A stretch of 64,000 nucleotides of DNA. It comes from Coriobacteriia bacterium (GTDB lineage: Bacteria > Actinomycetota > Coriobacteriia > Anaerosomatales > JAAXUF01). The stretch lies in NCBI GenBank assembly GCA_013336165.1, contig JAAXUF010000001.1, positions 248,001-312,000 of the forward strand, in the 5' to 3' direction. The notes beneath the pieces are model-generated. The model had not been told where the DNA came from. It worked only from the letters and a program-made list of their open reading frames with translations, and made no database searches. A program made the position numbers and the translations under genes. Positions 53,456 through 62,788 of this stretch are shown here, in pieces (the first letter of the stretch is position 1; each line of letters starts with the position of its first letter).

Positions 53456-55316
53456 GTCTCTCCCCTCCCAGCACCACTTCGACCCCGAGATCCCCGCATA
53501 CGTCGCATCCGGTACAGGATCCAAAACTGCAGTCCGGCGTCGTTACCGTGCCAAGAGCCCTTGCACGCTCACTAAGGAGGTACTTTCGCGACACCCCCGC
53601 CGAGATATGGTCCCACGGGAGCGGCTCGTCCTCGGTCCGTTGCCGATTTGCGATCGCCGAGGGATCCACGCCGCAACACTCGAAGGCGTCTGCCCACCGT
53701 TGCAGCCGGAATTGCTCGGTCCACGCATCAAACTTCGCTCCGCCGCGCCAAGCCGATTCGATTACATCGGCAATTTCCCTGCCGCCGCGAGCCATAACGC
53801 CCTCAAGAAACGACTCCTGCGCATCGTGCCAGTGCAAGTCTATGCCCTTGCGAGGCATCGAATCACGCAGGATCGCCTGACGACGTCTCACCTCATCGAG
53901 CGGGATCTGCGCCTCCCACTGGAACGGAGTCTGCGTTTTGGGAACGAACGTCGACACCGATACAGCAACCCGGATAGAACCACGTGCGGAAGGCGGCGTG
54001 GCTGCGCGCGCAACCGCGAACGTCCTTGTCACGAGTTCGCCTATTCCTTGCACGTCGGCATCGGTCTCCGTGGGAAGGCCGATCATGAAGTACAGCTTGA
54101 CCCTGCGCCACCCGGCTGCAAACGCGCGCTCCACGCTGCCGAGCAGGTCTTCCTCGGTGACATTCTTGTTTATGACGTCGCGAAGCCGCTGGGTGCCGGC
54201 CTCAGGGGCAAACGTCAACCCGCTCTTCTTGCCGCCCCCGGAGACCAGATGCGCCATTTCGACCCCGAAAGCGTCGACACGCAGCGAAGGCAGCGATACC
54301 GAGACACCGGTTCCCTCGAGCCTGCGATGCAGTCGACGCAAGATCTCTTCGATCTGGCTGTGATCGGTCGTCGACAGCGATGTGAGCGAGGCCTCGTCGT
54401 AGCCACTGCAGGCCAGGCCGCTCATGACTTCGCGCACAACCGTGTCGGCCGAGCGTTCGCGCACAGGCCGATACACCATCCCTGCCTGACAGAACCGGCA
54501 CCCGCGCGTGCATCCGCGAAGGATCTCCACGCTGAAGCGGTCATGAATAACATCCACGAACGGCACGACACCGCGCACCGGCGGTGCCACGCTCTCCAAG
54601 TCGCCAACTACCCGTTTGGTGATCTGCGCAGGCGCATTCCCGAGAGGTTCGATCCCCTTGAACGCTCCTGAACCATCTCGGGTTTCCGTGTATAGCGATG
54701 GAACGTAGACGCCGGGGATCTCGGCAAGTCGCGTTAGGATCTCCGTCCGGGAAACGCCGGCGTTCTTGGCCTCGCGGTGCACCGCAACGATCTCAAGAAT
54801 CGCGTCTTCGCCTTCGCCGATGAGGATCGCATCGAAGAACGGTGCCACCGGCTCGGGGTTATAGACGCACGGCCCGCCACCCACGACGAGCGGGTGCGAC
54901 ACGTCGCGATCCGCGGACCGAAAGGGTATACCCGTCAGATCGAGCGCCTCGAGCACGTTCGTGTAACTCAGTTCGTGAGGCAGCGTGATGCCGAGAAGGT
55001 CGGACTCGCAAACCGGCTTGCACGACTCGAGAGAGAACAGCGGAACGCCGTTCTCGCGCATGAGAGCCGCCATGTCCAACCATGGAACGTACGCACGTTC
55101 TGCGGCTACGTCTGCGACGGCGTTGAGGCGATCGTACAGAATCGCAATGGCTTGGTTGGGCTGGCCGACCTCATAGGTATCCGGATAGACGAATACGGCG
55201 CGATAGCCTGCTTCAGGTTTGTGAACGGCTCCCCACTCCCGGTCGATGTAGCGCGCCGGACGCTCCACACGGCCCAGCAATGCCTCCACACGAGGCCAGA
55301 GGTCCTCCTGCGTCAC
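53448..55316 (-). CDS. TIGR03960-family radical SAM protein
   Basis: 622 residues. An N-terminal B12-binding-like region (FVYPDTYEVGQPNQAIAILYD) precedes the radical SAM domain with the cluster motif CTRGCRFCQ near residue 270 and GLTFAPEAGTQRLRDVINK. The C-terminus holds an extra Cys group, CSFGSCTGCDVCG, that could bind a second cluster. Family function unknown. It overlaps DUF697 by 4 bp upstream and DUF2344 by 8 bp downstream; the block links cell-elongation genes to rng and rplU. Confidence 0.9.
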   Translation of the reverse strand: MTQEDLWPRVEALLGRVERPARYIDREWGAVHKPEAGYRAVFVYPDTYEVGQPNQAIAILYDRLNAVADVAAERAYVPWLDMAALMRENGVPLFSLESCKPVCESDLLGITLPHELSYTNVLEALDLTGIPFRSADRDVSHPLVVGGGPCVYNPEPVAPFFDAILIGEGEDAILEIVAVHREAKNAGVSRTEILTRLAEIPGVYVPSLYTETRDGSGAFKGIEPLGNAPAQITKRVVGDLESVAPPVRGVVPFVDVIHDRFSVEILRGCTRGCRFCQAGMVYRPVRERSADTVVREVMSGLACSGYDEASLTSLSTTDHSQIEEILRRLHRRLEGTGVSVSLPSLRVDAFGVEMAHLVSGGGKKSGLTFAPEAGTQRLRDVINKNVTEEDLLGSVERAFAAGWRRVKLYFMIGLPTETDADVQGIGELVTRTFAVARAATPPSARGSIRVAVSVSTFVPKTQTPFQWEAQIPLDEVRRRQAILRDSMPRKGIDLHWHDAQESFLEGVMARGGREIADVIESAWRGGAKFDAWTEQFRLQRWADAFECCGVDPSAIANRQRTEDEPLPWDHISAGVSRKYLLSERARALGTVTTPDCSFGSCTGCDVCGDLGVEVVLGGERRG

Positions 55317-56293
55317 AAGGCATCGGTCATTTCGCCTTGAATGCTCTCTGTGGCGGGGATCGTCACGTACGCCGTCTCCGCGGTGGCTTCCGTCCGAACG
55401 GAAGTCGCGCTCATCCGCTTGCGTGCAGTCCCCGCTACTTTCTCGCGAACTTCCCTTATCTTCGTCGCAAGTCCAGCCGGATCACCGCCAGCCTCGAAGT
55501 ACTCCAGGGCTGCATAGCCCATCGCCAAGGTGCCGGAATAGCCGATACCCGCCTTCAGTGCCCAGCCCAGCCCGGGAACGAAATCCAAGGCTTGCCTCGC
55601 AACTGCCCTGAGGACGAACCCTCCGCCGACAACCGCTGCGAGTTCCTTGATGCGCTCGGGTCCCAACTCCTCCCCGTACGCAGCAGCGATCTGCAACACC
55701 ATTTTCGCTTGGTTGGCCGTCATGATAGGCATGTCGGCACCGGGCAGAATCACAACGAATCCGATGACGGCATTCTGAAACGCCGTCGACCGTATGGCCT
55801 CCTCGGCGACGGCCCGGCGAACGAACTCGAAGTTCGACGCAAGTGCGATCCTCTTACCGTGCAACCGGTCCGCGAGCCACTTTCCCAAGGCGCGCACGGC
55901 TTGCTCAGGATCCTCGGCTGCAACCGTGTCGAGAATCGGATGAGCTAGACGCTCAGATAGCGGCAACGCATCGCCGAAGGCGACGACAACACTCGGAACA
56001 AACCGCTCCCTTGCCGATACCAGAGTGCGCCCCAAAGTGGCGCCCTCACCGGCAAGAGCAACAACCGCATCAGCCGCCGGGTCGACGATGAGCGTCTCAC
56101 CGGGAGCCACCACCTCGATGTGAAGCTGCGCACCGGTGGTCAGCGGCCGCAAGGCGATCCGGACGGCGTCCACAAGGACGTCAGGCGCATCCACGTCGAC
56201 AAAAATGGCTATGCGCACCGGCTTGCCCTTCTCGGCACTCAGGTCTCGTCCGGAGCTCAGGATATCCCTGATGTCCACAGGCAGTTTCATCAT
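55313..56293 (-). CDS. DUF697-domain protein
   Basis: 326 residues. The N-terminal half is an alpha/beta segment (RIAIFVDVDAPDVLVDAVRIAL) with no P-loop or other GTPase motif. The C-terminal half is a DUF697 region: PGADMPIMTANQAKMVLQIA, then GGGFVLRAVARQALDFVPGLGWALKAGIGY with amphipathic/membrane helices. DUF697 usually follows a small GTPase domain in YcjF/YcjX-like proteins; that domain is missing. It lies between rodA (21-bp gap) and the radical SAM gene (ATGA overlap). Function unknown. Confidence 0.78.
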   Translation of the reverse strand: MMKLPVDIRDILSSGRDLSAEKGKPVRIAIFVDVDAPDVLVDAVRIALRPLTTGAQLHIEVVAPGETLIVDPAADAVVALAGEGATLGRTLVSARERFVPSVVVAFGDALPLSERLAHPILDTVAAEDPEQAVRALGKWLADRLHGKRIALASNFEFVRRAVAEEAIRSTAFQNAVIGFVVILPGADMPIMTANQAKMVLQIAAAYGEELGPERIKELAAVVGGGFVLRAVARQALDFVPGLGWALKAGIGYSGTLAMGYAALEYFEAGGDPAGLATKIREVREKVAGTARKRMSATSVRTEATAETAYVTIPATESIQGEMTDAL

Positions 56294-56314
56294 CTAAACG
56301 CCCCCAATTTCGTG

Positions 56315-57472
56315 TCAGATTCCCGGAATGCCCTGGCGGCGCGTCCATACCGAAAGAAGCAGACCTATTCCAAACATGTTCGTAACCATAAACGAAGAAC
56401 CGAAACTCATGAAAGGAAGTGGAATACCCGTGATGGGCATGAGTCCAATCTGCATCCCGATGTTCTCAAGAACCTGGAAGATCCACATCGCGATCAATCC
56501 GGCGGCGATGAGCGACCCGAAGAGGTCCCTCGACGAAGCCGAGATGGACAATGATGCGACCAGCAGGGCCAGATACAAACCCAGAAGCACGATCACTCCG
56601 AAGAAGCCGAACTCCTCTGCGGTGACAGCGAAGATGAAGTCGGTATGCGGGTTCGGCAAGAAGCGCAGGTTGGTCTGAGTGCTGGATCCGAGCCCCTTGC
56701 CCGAGAACTCACCGGAACCGATGGCTATCTTGGCCTGCTTCAGGTTATAGCCGGCACCCAGCGGGTCCCGGGTCTCGTCCACGAAAACCATCAGCCGGTC
56801 GATCTGATACTGCTTAATGAGAACGTCCTTACCCAACGCCTTGTCGAGTACGGAGTTGAGGCCGAACAGCGCTCCGACGAGAAGTGCCGCCGATATTCCG
56901 AGAATCGCGAACCAGCGGGGCTTCAGGCCGCCGATGAGAAGCATCCCCGCCGCAATGGCGACAAAGACCATTCCGGTGCCGAGGTCGGGTTGCACAAGTA
57001 TCAGCCCAAGCGGAACGGCCAGAATCCCCACGAGTTTGAACACGTCTGAAGGCTTGTCGATCGACCCTTTGTGACTGGCAATGACGGATGCGAGCACGAG
57101 AATGGTCACGATCTTCGCCGGCTCAGAAGGTTGAAACAGCCTGATCCCACCGATCGCAAGCCAGGAGGTCGCACCGTTCACGGTCGATCCCAAACCAGGA
57201 ATCTTGGGAGACAGGATCAGTAACGCATCCAGAATCAGCAAAGGACCCGTCCAACCCTGAAACTTCCGGTAGTCAAACGCCCACGCGCCGATCATGAAGA
57301 CGCCGCCCAACCCAATCCCCAACAACTGGCGCTGGAAGAGAGCAGAACCGCCGGTCATTCCCGACGTCGCCGATTGCACCATCACGCTTCCGGCAGCAAG
57401 CAACAGGATCGAGACCACGACGAGCGGCCAGTTGACAAACCATAGACGCGGACGCTCGTTGACCCTCGTCAT
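56315..57472 (-). CDS. rodA: Peptidoglycan glycosyltransferase RodA
   Basis: 385 residues, ten membrane helices, SEDS family, polymerising glycan strands for elongation. The signature QPDLGTGMVF and the end motif FMSFGSSFMVTNMFGIGLLLSV are visible. The ATG at 57472 overlaps the mrdA stop by 4 bp, and the open frame extending 55 codons further upstream is a shadow of mrdA. Works with the adjacent PBP2, MreB, MreC and MreD. Confidence 0.96.
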   Translation of the reverse strand: MTRVNERPRLWFVNWPLVVVSILLLAAGSVMVQSATSGMTGGSALFQRQLLGIGLGGVFMIGAWAFDYRKFQGWTGPLLILDALLILSPKIPGLGSTVNGATSWLAIGGIRLFQPSEPAKIVTILVLASVIASHKGSIDKPSDVFKLVGILAVPLGLILVQPDLGTGMVFVAIAAGMLLIGGLKPRWFAILGISAALLVGALFGLNSVLDKALGKDVLIKQYQIDRLMVFVDETRDPLGAGYNLKQAKIAIGSGEFSGKGLGSSTQTNLRFLPNPHTDFIFAVTAEEFGFFGVIVLLGLYLALLVASLSISASSRDLFGSLIAAGLIAMWIFQVLENIGMQIGLMPITGIPLPFMSFGSSFMVTNMFGIGLLLSVWTRRQGIPGI

Positions 57473-59334
57473 CTCGACACGTCCGTGGCGGTGACATGTT
57501 CGATCTTCAGATTGAGCAGTGCAGCGAATATCTGCCGCGCGGCAGGTCCGGCGATTGAGCCTCCGTGGCCACCCTGCTCGACGAGAACCGCAACTGCGTA
57601 AGTGGGGTTGTCGGCAGGCGCGAAGCCGACGAACCAAGCGTAGTCATCTATTCCCGCTACCTCCGCGGTTCCGGTCTTGCCCGCAACCGTCACCGGAAAC
57701 CCTTTGAAGGCGTCATACGCGGTACCTCCCGACCTTGTAACGCTCACCAATGCCGCCTTCATTGCGGCCAGATTCTCGGCGGACGTCCCCGTGTCGAAAG
57801 CCACTTCCGGCTTGTACTCGTACACGGCCTTACCATCGGCCCCCAAGACCGCTTTGAGAATATGTGGCTTCATGACCTTTCCGCCGTTCGCGATACCGGC
57901 GTAGGCGTTCACGAGTTGAAGAGGCGTCACAAGTAGGTCGCCTTGGCCGATAGCCAAGTTGACGGTGTCGCCGGGATTCCAGCCCTGATACTCGGGGTAG
58001 TTCTGGTTGTAGGCCGCCTTCCATGCGGCGTCCGGCACGCGGCCGACAGCCTCGCCGGGAAGGTCGATTCCGCTCTTCTGACCAAATCCGAACTTGCGTG
58101 CGAACGCCTGCAGCTTCTCGCCGCCGTCGTTATAGAAGAGATAGCCAAGGTGGTAGAAGTAGATGTCGCATGAGTCCCGAATCGCCGTCGTGAACGATTC
58201 CACTCCGTGGCCCGCATGGTTCCAGCAGTATTTCTTCCACTGCTCGCCCATCTCGGTCCAGACACCCTTACAGTTGTAGGTGGTGCCGGTGTTCAGCATC
58301 TTGTCCTCAAGCCCAGCCAGCCCCACGACCGCCTTGAAGGTGGATGCCGCGGGATACTGACCCATGATCACGCGGTTGGTCAACGGGTAGTTCGAATCCT
58401 TGCTCGTAAGTGCCGTCCAGTTCTTCTCCGAGATCCCGCCAAGAAAGAGCGACGGGTCATAGGTAGGAAGGCTCGCCATCGAGATGATCTCGCCTGTCTT
58501 CACATTGATAGCAACGGCAGCCCCCGCTTTTGCGGCCGGGAAACCACTCTTATGCGCATCATCGATAGCTTGCGCAAGTGCCTGCTCAGTGACAGCCTGA
58601 ACGGCGCTGTCTATGGTCAGTTGGACGTCCTTACCCGCTACCGCATCAACCTGCTTGATCAGGCTCTGGATCTTACCGGTCGCGTCGACCTGATAGACGT
58701 TGCTTCCACGAACGCCCTGAAGCACATTCTCGAATTGGACTTCGGCTCCCGACTTGCCGACGAGGTCACCGTACTGGTACGCGGTAGAGCCGGCGTTCGC
58801 TATGTCGGATTGCGATGCCTCTCCAATGTAGCCCAGCACGTGCGCAGCCAGCATCCCCATCGGGTAGACCCTGACGGGCTGAGCCCGTACTTCAACCCCT
58901 GGGAACAGAACCGAGTTCTCTGAAATGTATGCGACGGCGGCCATCGGGACGTCCACCGCGACTATCCGTGGAGCCAACGCCTGTTCTCGCACGTCGGAAG
59001 CCCGCGACACAACGTCGGCCAACGGTATGTTGAGCGCCGTCGCAAGACGCCCCAACAGCGCCGAATCGCCCTTCGCCGATGCGTCGACGTACACCGCCAT
59101 TGTGGCTCGGTTGGTCACCAGTTCCTTGCCTTGGCTGTCGAGTATTCTGCCGCGAGGCGCTGCTGTGGTGACTTCTCGAGTGAGATTCTTATCGGCCTGC
59201 TTCGCGTACGCGACCCCGTTGAGAACCTGCATGCTCCACAGCCTCGCGAGCAGAAGGCCGAGAACGACAATGACAACCACGCCCAAAGCGGCGTAGCGAC
59301 CCTTAAGCTGTTGCTGGTAATTCGGCAATCGCAT
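57469..59334 (-). CDS. mrdA: Penicillin-binding protein 2 (class B, elongation)
   Basis: About 621 residues. One N-terminal membrane helix (about 14-36), pedestal/dimerisation region with RGRILDSQG, then the transpeptidase domain with STFK (SxxK), SCD in RDSCDIYFYHLG and KTG in VAGKTGTAE. Pairs with RodA for side-wall synthesis. Start is uncertain: ATG at 59334 has GGAG only 2 nt away, and a TTG at 59361 or one three codons after the ATG (LPNYQQQ) are alternatives. Confidence 0.95.
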   Translation of the reverse strand: MRLPNYQQQLKGRYAALGVVVIVVLGLLLARLWSMQVLNGVAYAKQADKNLTREVTTAAPRGRILDSQGKELVTNRATMAVYVDASAKGDSALLGRLATALNIPLADVVSRASDVREQALAPRIVAVDVPMAAVAYISENSVLFPGVEVRAQPVRVYPMGMLAAHVLGYIGEASQSDIANAGSTAYQYGDLVGKSGAEVQFENVLQGVRGSNVYQVDATGKIQSLIKQVDAVAGKDVQLTIDSAVQAVTEQALAQAIDDAHKSGFPAAKAGAAVAINVKTGEIISMASLPTYDPSLFLGGISEKNWTALTSKDSNYPLTNRVIMGQYPAASTFKAVVGLAGLEDKMLNTGTTYNCKGVWTEMGEQWKKYCWNHAGHGVESFTTAIRDSCDIYFYHLGYLFYNDGGEKLQAFARKFGFGQKSGIDLPGEAVGRVPDAAWKAAYNQNYPEYQGWNPGDTVNLAIGQGDLLVTPLQLVNAYAGIANGGKVMKPHILKAVLGADGKAVYEYKPEVAFDTGTSAENLAAMKAALVSVTRSGGTAYDAFKGFPVTVAGKTGTAEVAGIDDYAWFVGFAPADNPTYAVAVLVEQGGHGGSIAGPAARQIFAALLNLKIEHVTATDVSR

Positions 59335-59387
59335 TGCTCCAGAGACTCGTGTACCGACCAATTAGCCGAAGACGATCGGCTTGAGCA

Positions 59388-59900
59388 CTAAGCCAAACGG
59401 CGAAATGTCTTCATAGGCTGGTCCTGGCGCAAGAAACGCGCCAACCAAGGATAGATGAGCAAAGCAAGAACGGTGTTGTATACAGCGCCCGGCACTATCC
59501 TTGTGAAGAAGATCGACCACAACGCTCCGCCTGTTCCGAGCAAGTCGAGCATGAGCACGTAGGCAACGCCCGTCATGAGTGAGGCAATAGCCAGAACCGT
59601 GAGCGGCAAGAGCCAGCCCTCGGCGAATATCGCCTCGTGCATGGTTCCGGCGAAGTAACCCGTTATCGACAGGACAAGCGTCATCGGGCCCACCGGCCCT
59701 GACCCCAGAAGGTCAAACAGGAGTCCCGCGGCAAAGCCCAAGGTGGTACCCGCGTTCGGTCCCTGCACCAAGGCAAGTGTGATCACTGCGAGCAACAGGA
59801 AATTGGGAACCACGCCGCCAATCGCCAGGTAGGGCGCAAAACCTGCCTGAATGACAAACGCCGCCAGAAGCATCGCAGCAGTCGGAAGTCCCTTCTTCAC
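59388..59900 (-). CDS. mreD: Rod shape-determining protein MreD
   Basis: 170 residues, five to six membrane helices, with GAxxGFAxGLLxDLLGSGPVGPM-like pattern (GFAAGLLFDLLGSGPVG) and YPWLARFLR at the end. Links MreC to the elongation complex. The start lies one base after mreC. Short and hydrophobic as usual for the family. Confidence 0.93.
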   Translation of the reverse strand: MKKGLPTAAMLLAAFVIQAGFAPYLAIGGVVPNFLLLAVITLALVQGPNAGTTLGFAAGLLFDLLGSGPVGPMTLVLSITGYFAGTMHEAIFAEGWLLPLTVLAIASLMTGVAYVLMLDLLGTGGALWSIFFTRIVPGAVYNTVLALLIYPWLARFLRQDQPMKTFRRLA

Positions 59901-59901
59901 G

Positions 59902-60756
59902 CTATTTGCCTCCCGCCGCTTGGGTACTCGAGGCTGTCCCGAGAAGCACTAGGACCTCCTCGAGCTTGCTAAAATCGCCTGCAGGCGCCAGCCGTATGGT
60001 CTGATACAGATTCGATGGCAGGTTCTCGATCTTGGTCACTTCTCCGATCAGCAGTCCCTTCGGATAGATGCCCCCGATTCCTGAGGTGACCACCAGGTCC
60101 CCAACCTTCACAACCGTATCGCGACCCACAAAATCCAGCTCCAGCACGCCTTCAACCGATCCGCGTACGATGCCTGCGGCACGGTTCGTTTGAATCAAAG
60201 CGGCGACTCCGGAGTCGGCATCGGTGATAAGCCTTACCTGCGCCGTATGGGCCGTCACCTCGATTGTCTGTCCCACGACCCCCGCTGCGCCTACAACCGG
60301 CATGGCAACGGTTACCCCGTCGGCCGAGCCACGGTCTATCGTAATGACTCTTGAGTAGTCGGTAGGTTGTCCGATAACCCGGGCGCCCAGAGTCTTCAGG
60401 CCGTTCGTTTGAACGAATCCGAGCAGGCTCGTCAGCCTTTGATTCTCCAGCGCCGCCTCTTCGAGGGTCGCCACCCGATTACGAAGCTCCTGGTTCTGCG
60501 TTTCGAGCGTTTGGAGCTGGCTGCGAGAGACTCCCAGGTCCGCTATCCATGCAAAGGTCTTTCTCGCAGGTCTCGTCACGAACTCACCTGCCGACTGCAC
60601 CGGAGCTGCAACCGTCTGAATGGCAGTACGAAGCCGATGAACCGGTCCCGTACTGCCCTCGCGAAACCAAAGGGTGATAAGGACGATCGACAGTACGATG
60701 AACAGGATCAGAAGTCCTGATCGACGTGATCGTGCTTCAGGTTGAGAGACTCTCAT
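59902..60756 (-). CDS. mreC: Rod shape-determining protein MreC
   Basis: 284 residues. N-terminal membrane helix (about 12-30), a coiled coil around residues 75-110 (LQTLETQNQELRNRVATLEE), and the extracytoplasmic beta-barrel region with VIGQPTDYSRVITIDRGSADGV and DLVVTSGIGGIYPKGLLIG. Connects MreB filaments and PBP2 across the membrane. mreB stop lies 18 bp upstream of its ATG. Confidence 0.96.
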   Translation of the reverse strand: MRVSQPEARSRRSGLLILFIVLSIVLITLWFREGSTGPVHRLRTAIQTVAAPVQSAGEFVTRPARKTFAWIADLGVSRSQLQTLETQNQELRNRVATLEEAALENQRLTSLLGFVQTNGLKTLGARVIGQPTDYSRVITIDRGSADGVTVAMPVVGAAGVVGQTIEVTAHTAQVRLITDADSGVAALIQTNRAAGIVRGSVEGVLELDFVGRDTVVKVGDLVVTSGIGGIYPKGLLIGEVTKIENLPSNLYQTIRLAPAGDFSKLEEVLVLLGTASSTQAAGGK

Positions 60757-60774
60757 TGATCTGTCGTGATGGGA

Positions 60775-61815
60775 CTATCGGCCACCCTGGAGCACCTTCT
60801 TGAGGGCGTCTATCTCCTCAAGCGCTTGCGCTGAACCTTCGCAGACATTGGTTAGCGCGCTTTCGGAGACATGCACGGGCATTCCGGTCTCGTGGCGAAG
60901 TCGCTCATCGAGACCCTTCAGTAGCGCCCCCCCACCGGTAAGCACGATCCCATACTCCATCAGGTCGCTCGCAAGTTCCGGCGGCGTCTGCTCCAGCGTC
61001 CCTTTGACCGCCGCAACAATCGCAGCTGTGGGCTCCTCGATGGCTTCCCTGATCTCCTCGGACTCGATCACGAGAGTGCGCGGCAATCCGGTCAACAGAT
61101 CCCGGCCACGCACCTCAACGTCGATTTCTTCTAGAAGTGGCCACGCGCTTCCGATTTCGAACTTGATTTCCTCGGCCGTGCGCTCCCCGATGAGGACGTT
61201 ATAGACACGCTTGATGTGAGCGATGATCGCATCGTCAAACTCGTCGCCGGCAATACGGACAGACTGTGAGACTACGATGCCACCCAACGAGATGACGGCA
61301 ACTTCGGTAGTTCCGCCGCCGATATCGACGACCATGGATCCTGTGGGCTCTTGGATCGGCAGGCCCGCACCGATCGCGGCTGCCATCGGTTCCTCGATCA
61401 AGTACGCATGCCGCGCGCCCGCGGACATAGTCGCTTCAAAGACTGCACGCTTCTCAACTTCGGTCACGCCTGAGGGCACGCACACGACAACGCGCGGCTT
61501 GGGCTGCCAAGGAAAGCGCTTCACACGCGTCTTGTTGATGAAGTAACGCAGCATCGCCTCGGTGACCTCAAAGTCGGCGATAACTCCGTCCTTGAGCGGA
61601 CGAATGGCAACGATGCTTCCCGGGGTGCGGCCAAGCATCCGCTTCGCCTCGATGCCCACCGCGAGAACACGCTTCGTGCTCTTCTCGACCGCGACAACAG
61701 AGGGCTCTATAAGCACTATCCCCCGGCCACGCACCGAGACCAGTGTGTTTGCAGTGCCGAGGTCGACGGCCATGTCGCCGCCCCAAGAGTTGAAGAACAT
61801 ATCAACAAGCGACAC
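60775..61815 (-). CDS. mreB: Rod shape-determining protein MreB
   Basis: 346-residue bacterial actin directing cell elongation. Phosphate-1 motif [18 protein letters not shown]-like [15 protein letters not shown], and the adenosine motif [15 protein letters not shown]. The start is the GTG at 61815, with AAGGAG 6 nt upstream, giving [20 protein letters not shown]; the open frame extends 46 codons further but is not conserved. First gene of the elongation cluster, 165 bp after radC. Confidence 0.97.
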   Translation of the reverse strand: MSLVDMFFNSWGGDMAVDLGTANTLVSVRGRGIVLIEPSVVAVEKSTKRVLAVGIEAKRMLGRTPGSIVAIRPLKDGVIADFEVTEAMLRYFINKTRVKRFPWQPKPRVVVCVPSGVTEVEKRAVFEATMSAGARHAYLIEEPMAAAIGAGLPIQEPTGSMVVDIGGGTTEVAVISLGGIVVSQSVRIAGDEFDDAIIAHIKRVYNVLIGERTAEEIKFEIGSAWPLLEEIDVEVRGRDLLTGLPRTLVIESEEIREAIEEPTAAIVAAVKGTLEQTPPELASDLMEYGIVLTGGGALLKGLDERLRHETGMPVHVSESALTNVCEGSAQALEEIDALKKVLQGGR

Positions 61816-61943
61816 GGTCGCTCCTTTTCTTTTCGTCGGCTGCCGACACGACGCCGCAAGTCCTGCGCCACCAACCCGGCAGCTGTATGCCAAGACCGGC
61901 TCGGAAACGAACATCTCGAGCCGATCACATTGAACGTGGATGA

Positions 61944-61952
61944 AGTTTAGCA
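61944..61952 (-). promoter_or_regulatory. Putative extended -10 promoter of mreB
   Basis: TGC-TAAACT on the minus strand, an extended -10 match, about 130 bp upstream of the mreB GTG in the 165-bp gap after radC. No clear -35. Confidence 0.4.
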
Positions 61953-61980
61953 CAGTGCAGTCCGCTCGCAGTGTGTCCTG

Positions 61981-62643
61981 CTACATAAGACCAAGGTCCT
62001 TCAGGCTGGCATGCTCTCCACCGTCGCCGATCACCACGTGGTCGAGCACCTCGATCCCCAACACATCGCCCGCCTTCACGAGACGGCGTGTGAGCTGGAT
62101 GTCGGCTCCGGAGGGGGTCGGATCACCGCTTGGATGGTTGTGGACAACCACAACCGAGGCCGCAGACACTTTCACCGCGTCCTTGAACAGCTCCCGCGGG
62201 TGGACAATCGATGCGTTCAGCGAGCCGACGGAGACTTCGATCATCCTGAGCAGCCCGTTCTTCGTATTAAGTGCAAGCGCCCAGAAATGCTCACGGTCCA
62301 ACCCCCGCAGTTGTGCCGAGCACAGATCGACCACGTCCTCAGGCGTGGAAATGGTTCGACGCCGAGAAGAGCGCCACGTTGCAGCCCTGCGGCTCATCTC
62401 AAGGCACGCCAACACCCGCGCAGCCGCAGCCGGCCCCACGCCTTCAAGCGCGACTAGGTCTTCCGCACACACGCGCCACAAGCCATCGGGGATGGGGTGT
62501 TCGGCCAGAAGTGCGCGCGCCTTGCTCCCCTCTTCCTCTCCGATCAACACCGAGAGAAGTCCCGCGTCCGAAAGAGCCTCGGCATGTCCGGAGAGCAGAA
62601 GCTCCCGAGGCCTTGCCTCGAAGCTCGTGAGACGCGGTGCCAT
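61981..62643 (-). CDS. radC: RadC-family JAB-domain protein
   Basis: 220 residues. N-terminal helix-hairpin-helix region (LVALEGVGPAAAARVLACLE) followed by a JAB/MPN metalloprotease-like domain with HNHPSGDPTPSGAD and its downstream Asp, the family zinc site. Despite its name its role in repair is disputed. The ATG at 62643 has AGAGGG upstream; a 102-codon upstream extension through the hydrogenase terminator is not coding. radC-mreB is a common gene order. Confidence 0.95.
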   Translation of the reverse strand: MAPRLTSFEARPRELLLSGHAEALSDAGLLSVLIGEEEGSKARALLAEHPIPDGLWRVCAEDLVALEGVGPAAAARVLACLEMSRRAATWRSSRRRTISTPEDVVDLCSAQLRGLDREHFWALALNTKNGLLRMIEVSVGSLNASIVHPRELFKDAVKVSAASVVVVHNHPSGDPTPSGADIQLTRRLVKAGDVLGIEVLDHVVIGDGGEHASLKDLGLM

Positions 62644-62731
62644 CCTGTGCCCTCTCTGTCGCGGTGCCGAGGAGAGAATCATCCCTAAAGCGTTTCCATA
62701 GAGCTTGCCGCAACCTTGCCGCAGCAACACG

Positions 62732-62764
62732 AAGCGGCCTGACGGATACCCCGTCAGGCCGCTT
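62732..62764 (-). terminator. Terminator after the hydrogenase gene
   Basis: 14-bp perfect stem AAGCGGCCTGACGG / CCGTCAGGCCGCTT with a 5-nt loop, 25 bp after the hydrogenase stop. On the minus strand TTCGTGTTG follows. It isolates the hydrogenase operon from radC. Confidence 0.8.
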
Positions 62765-62788
62765 GCTTCATACTCTTCTGCGATGCTC

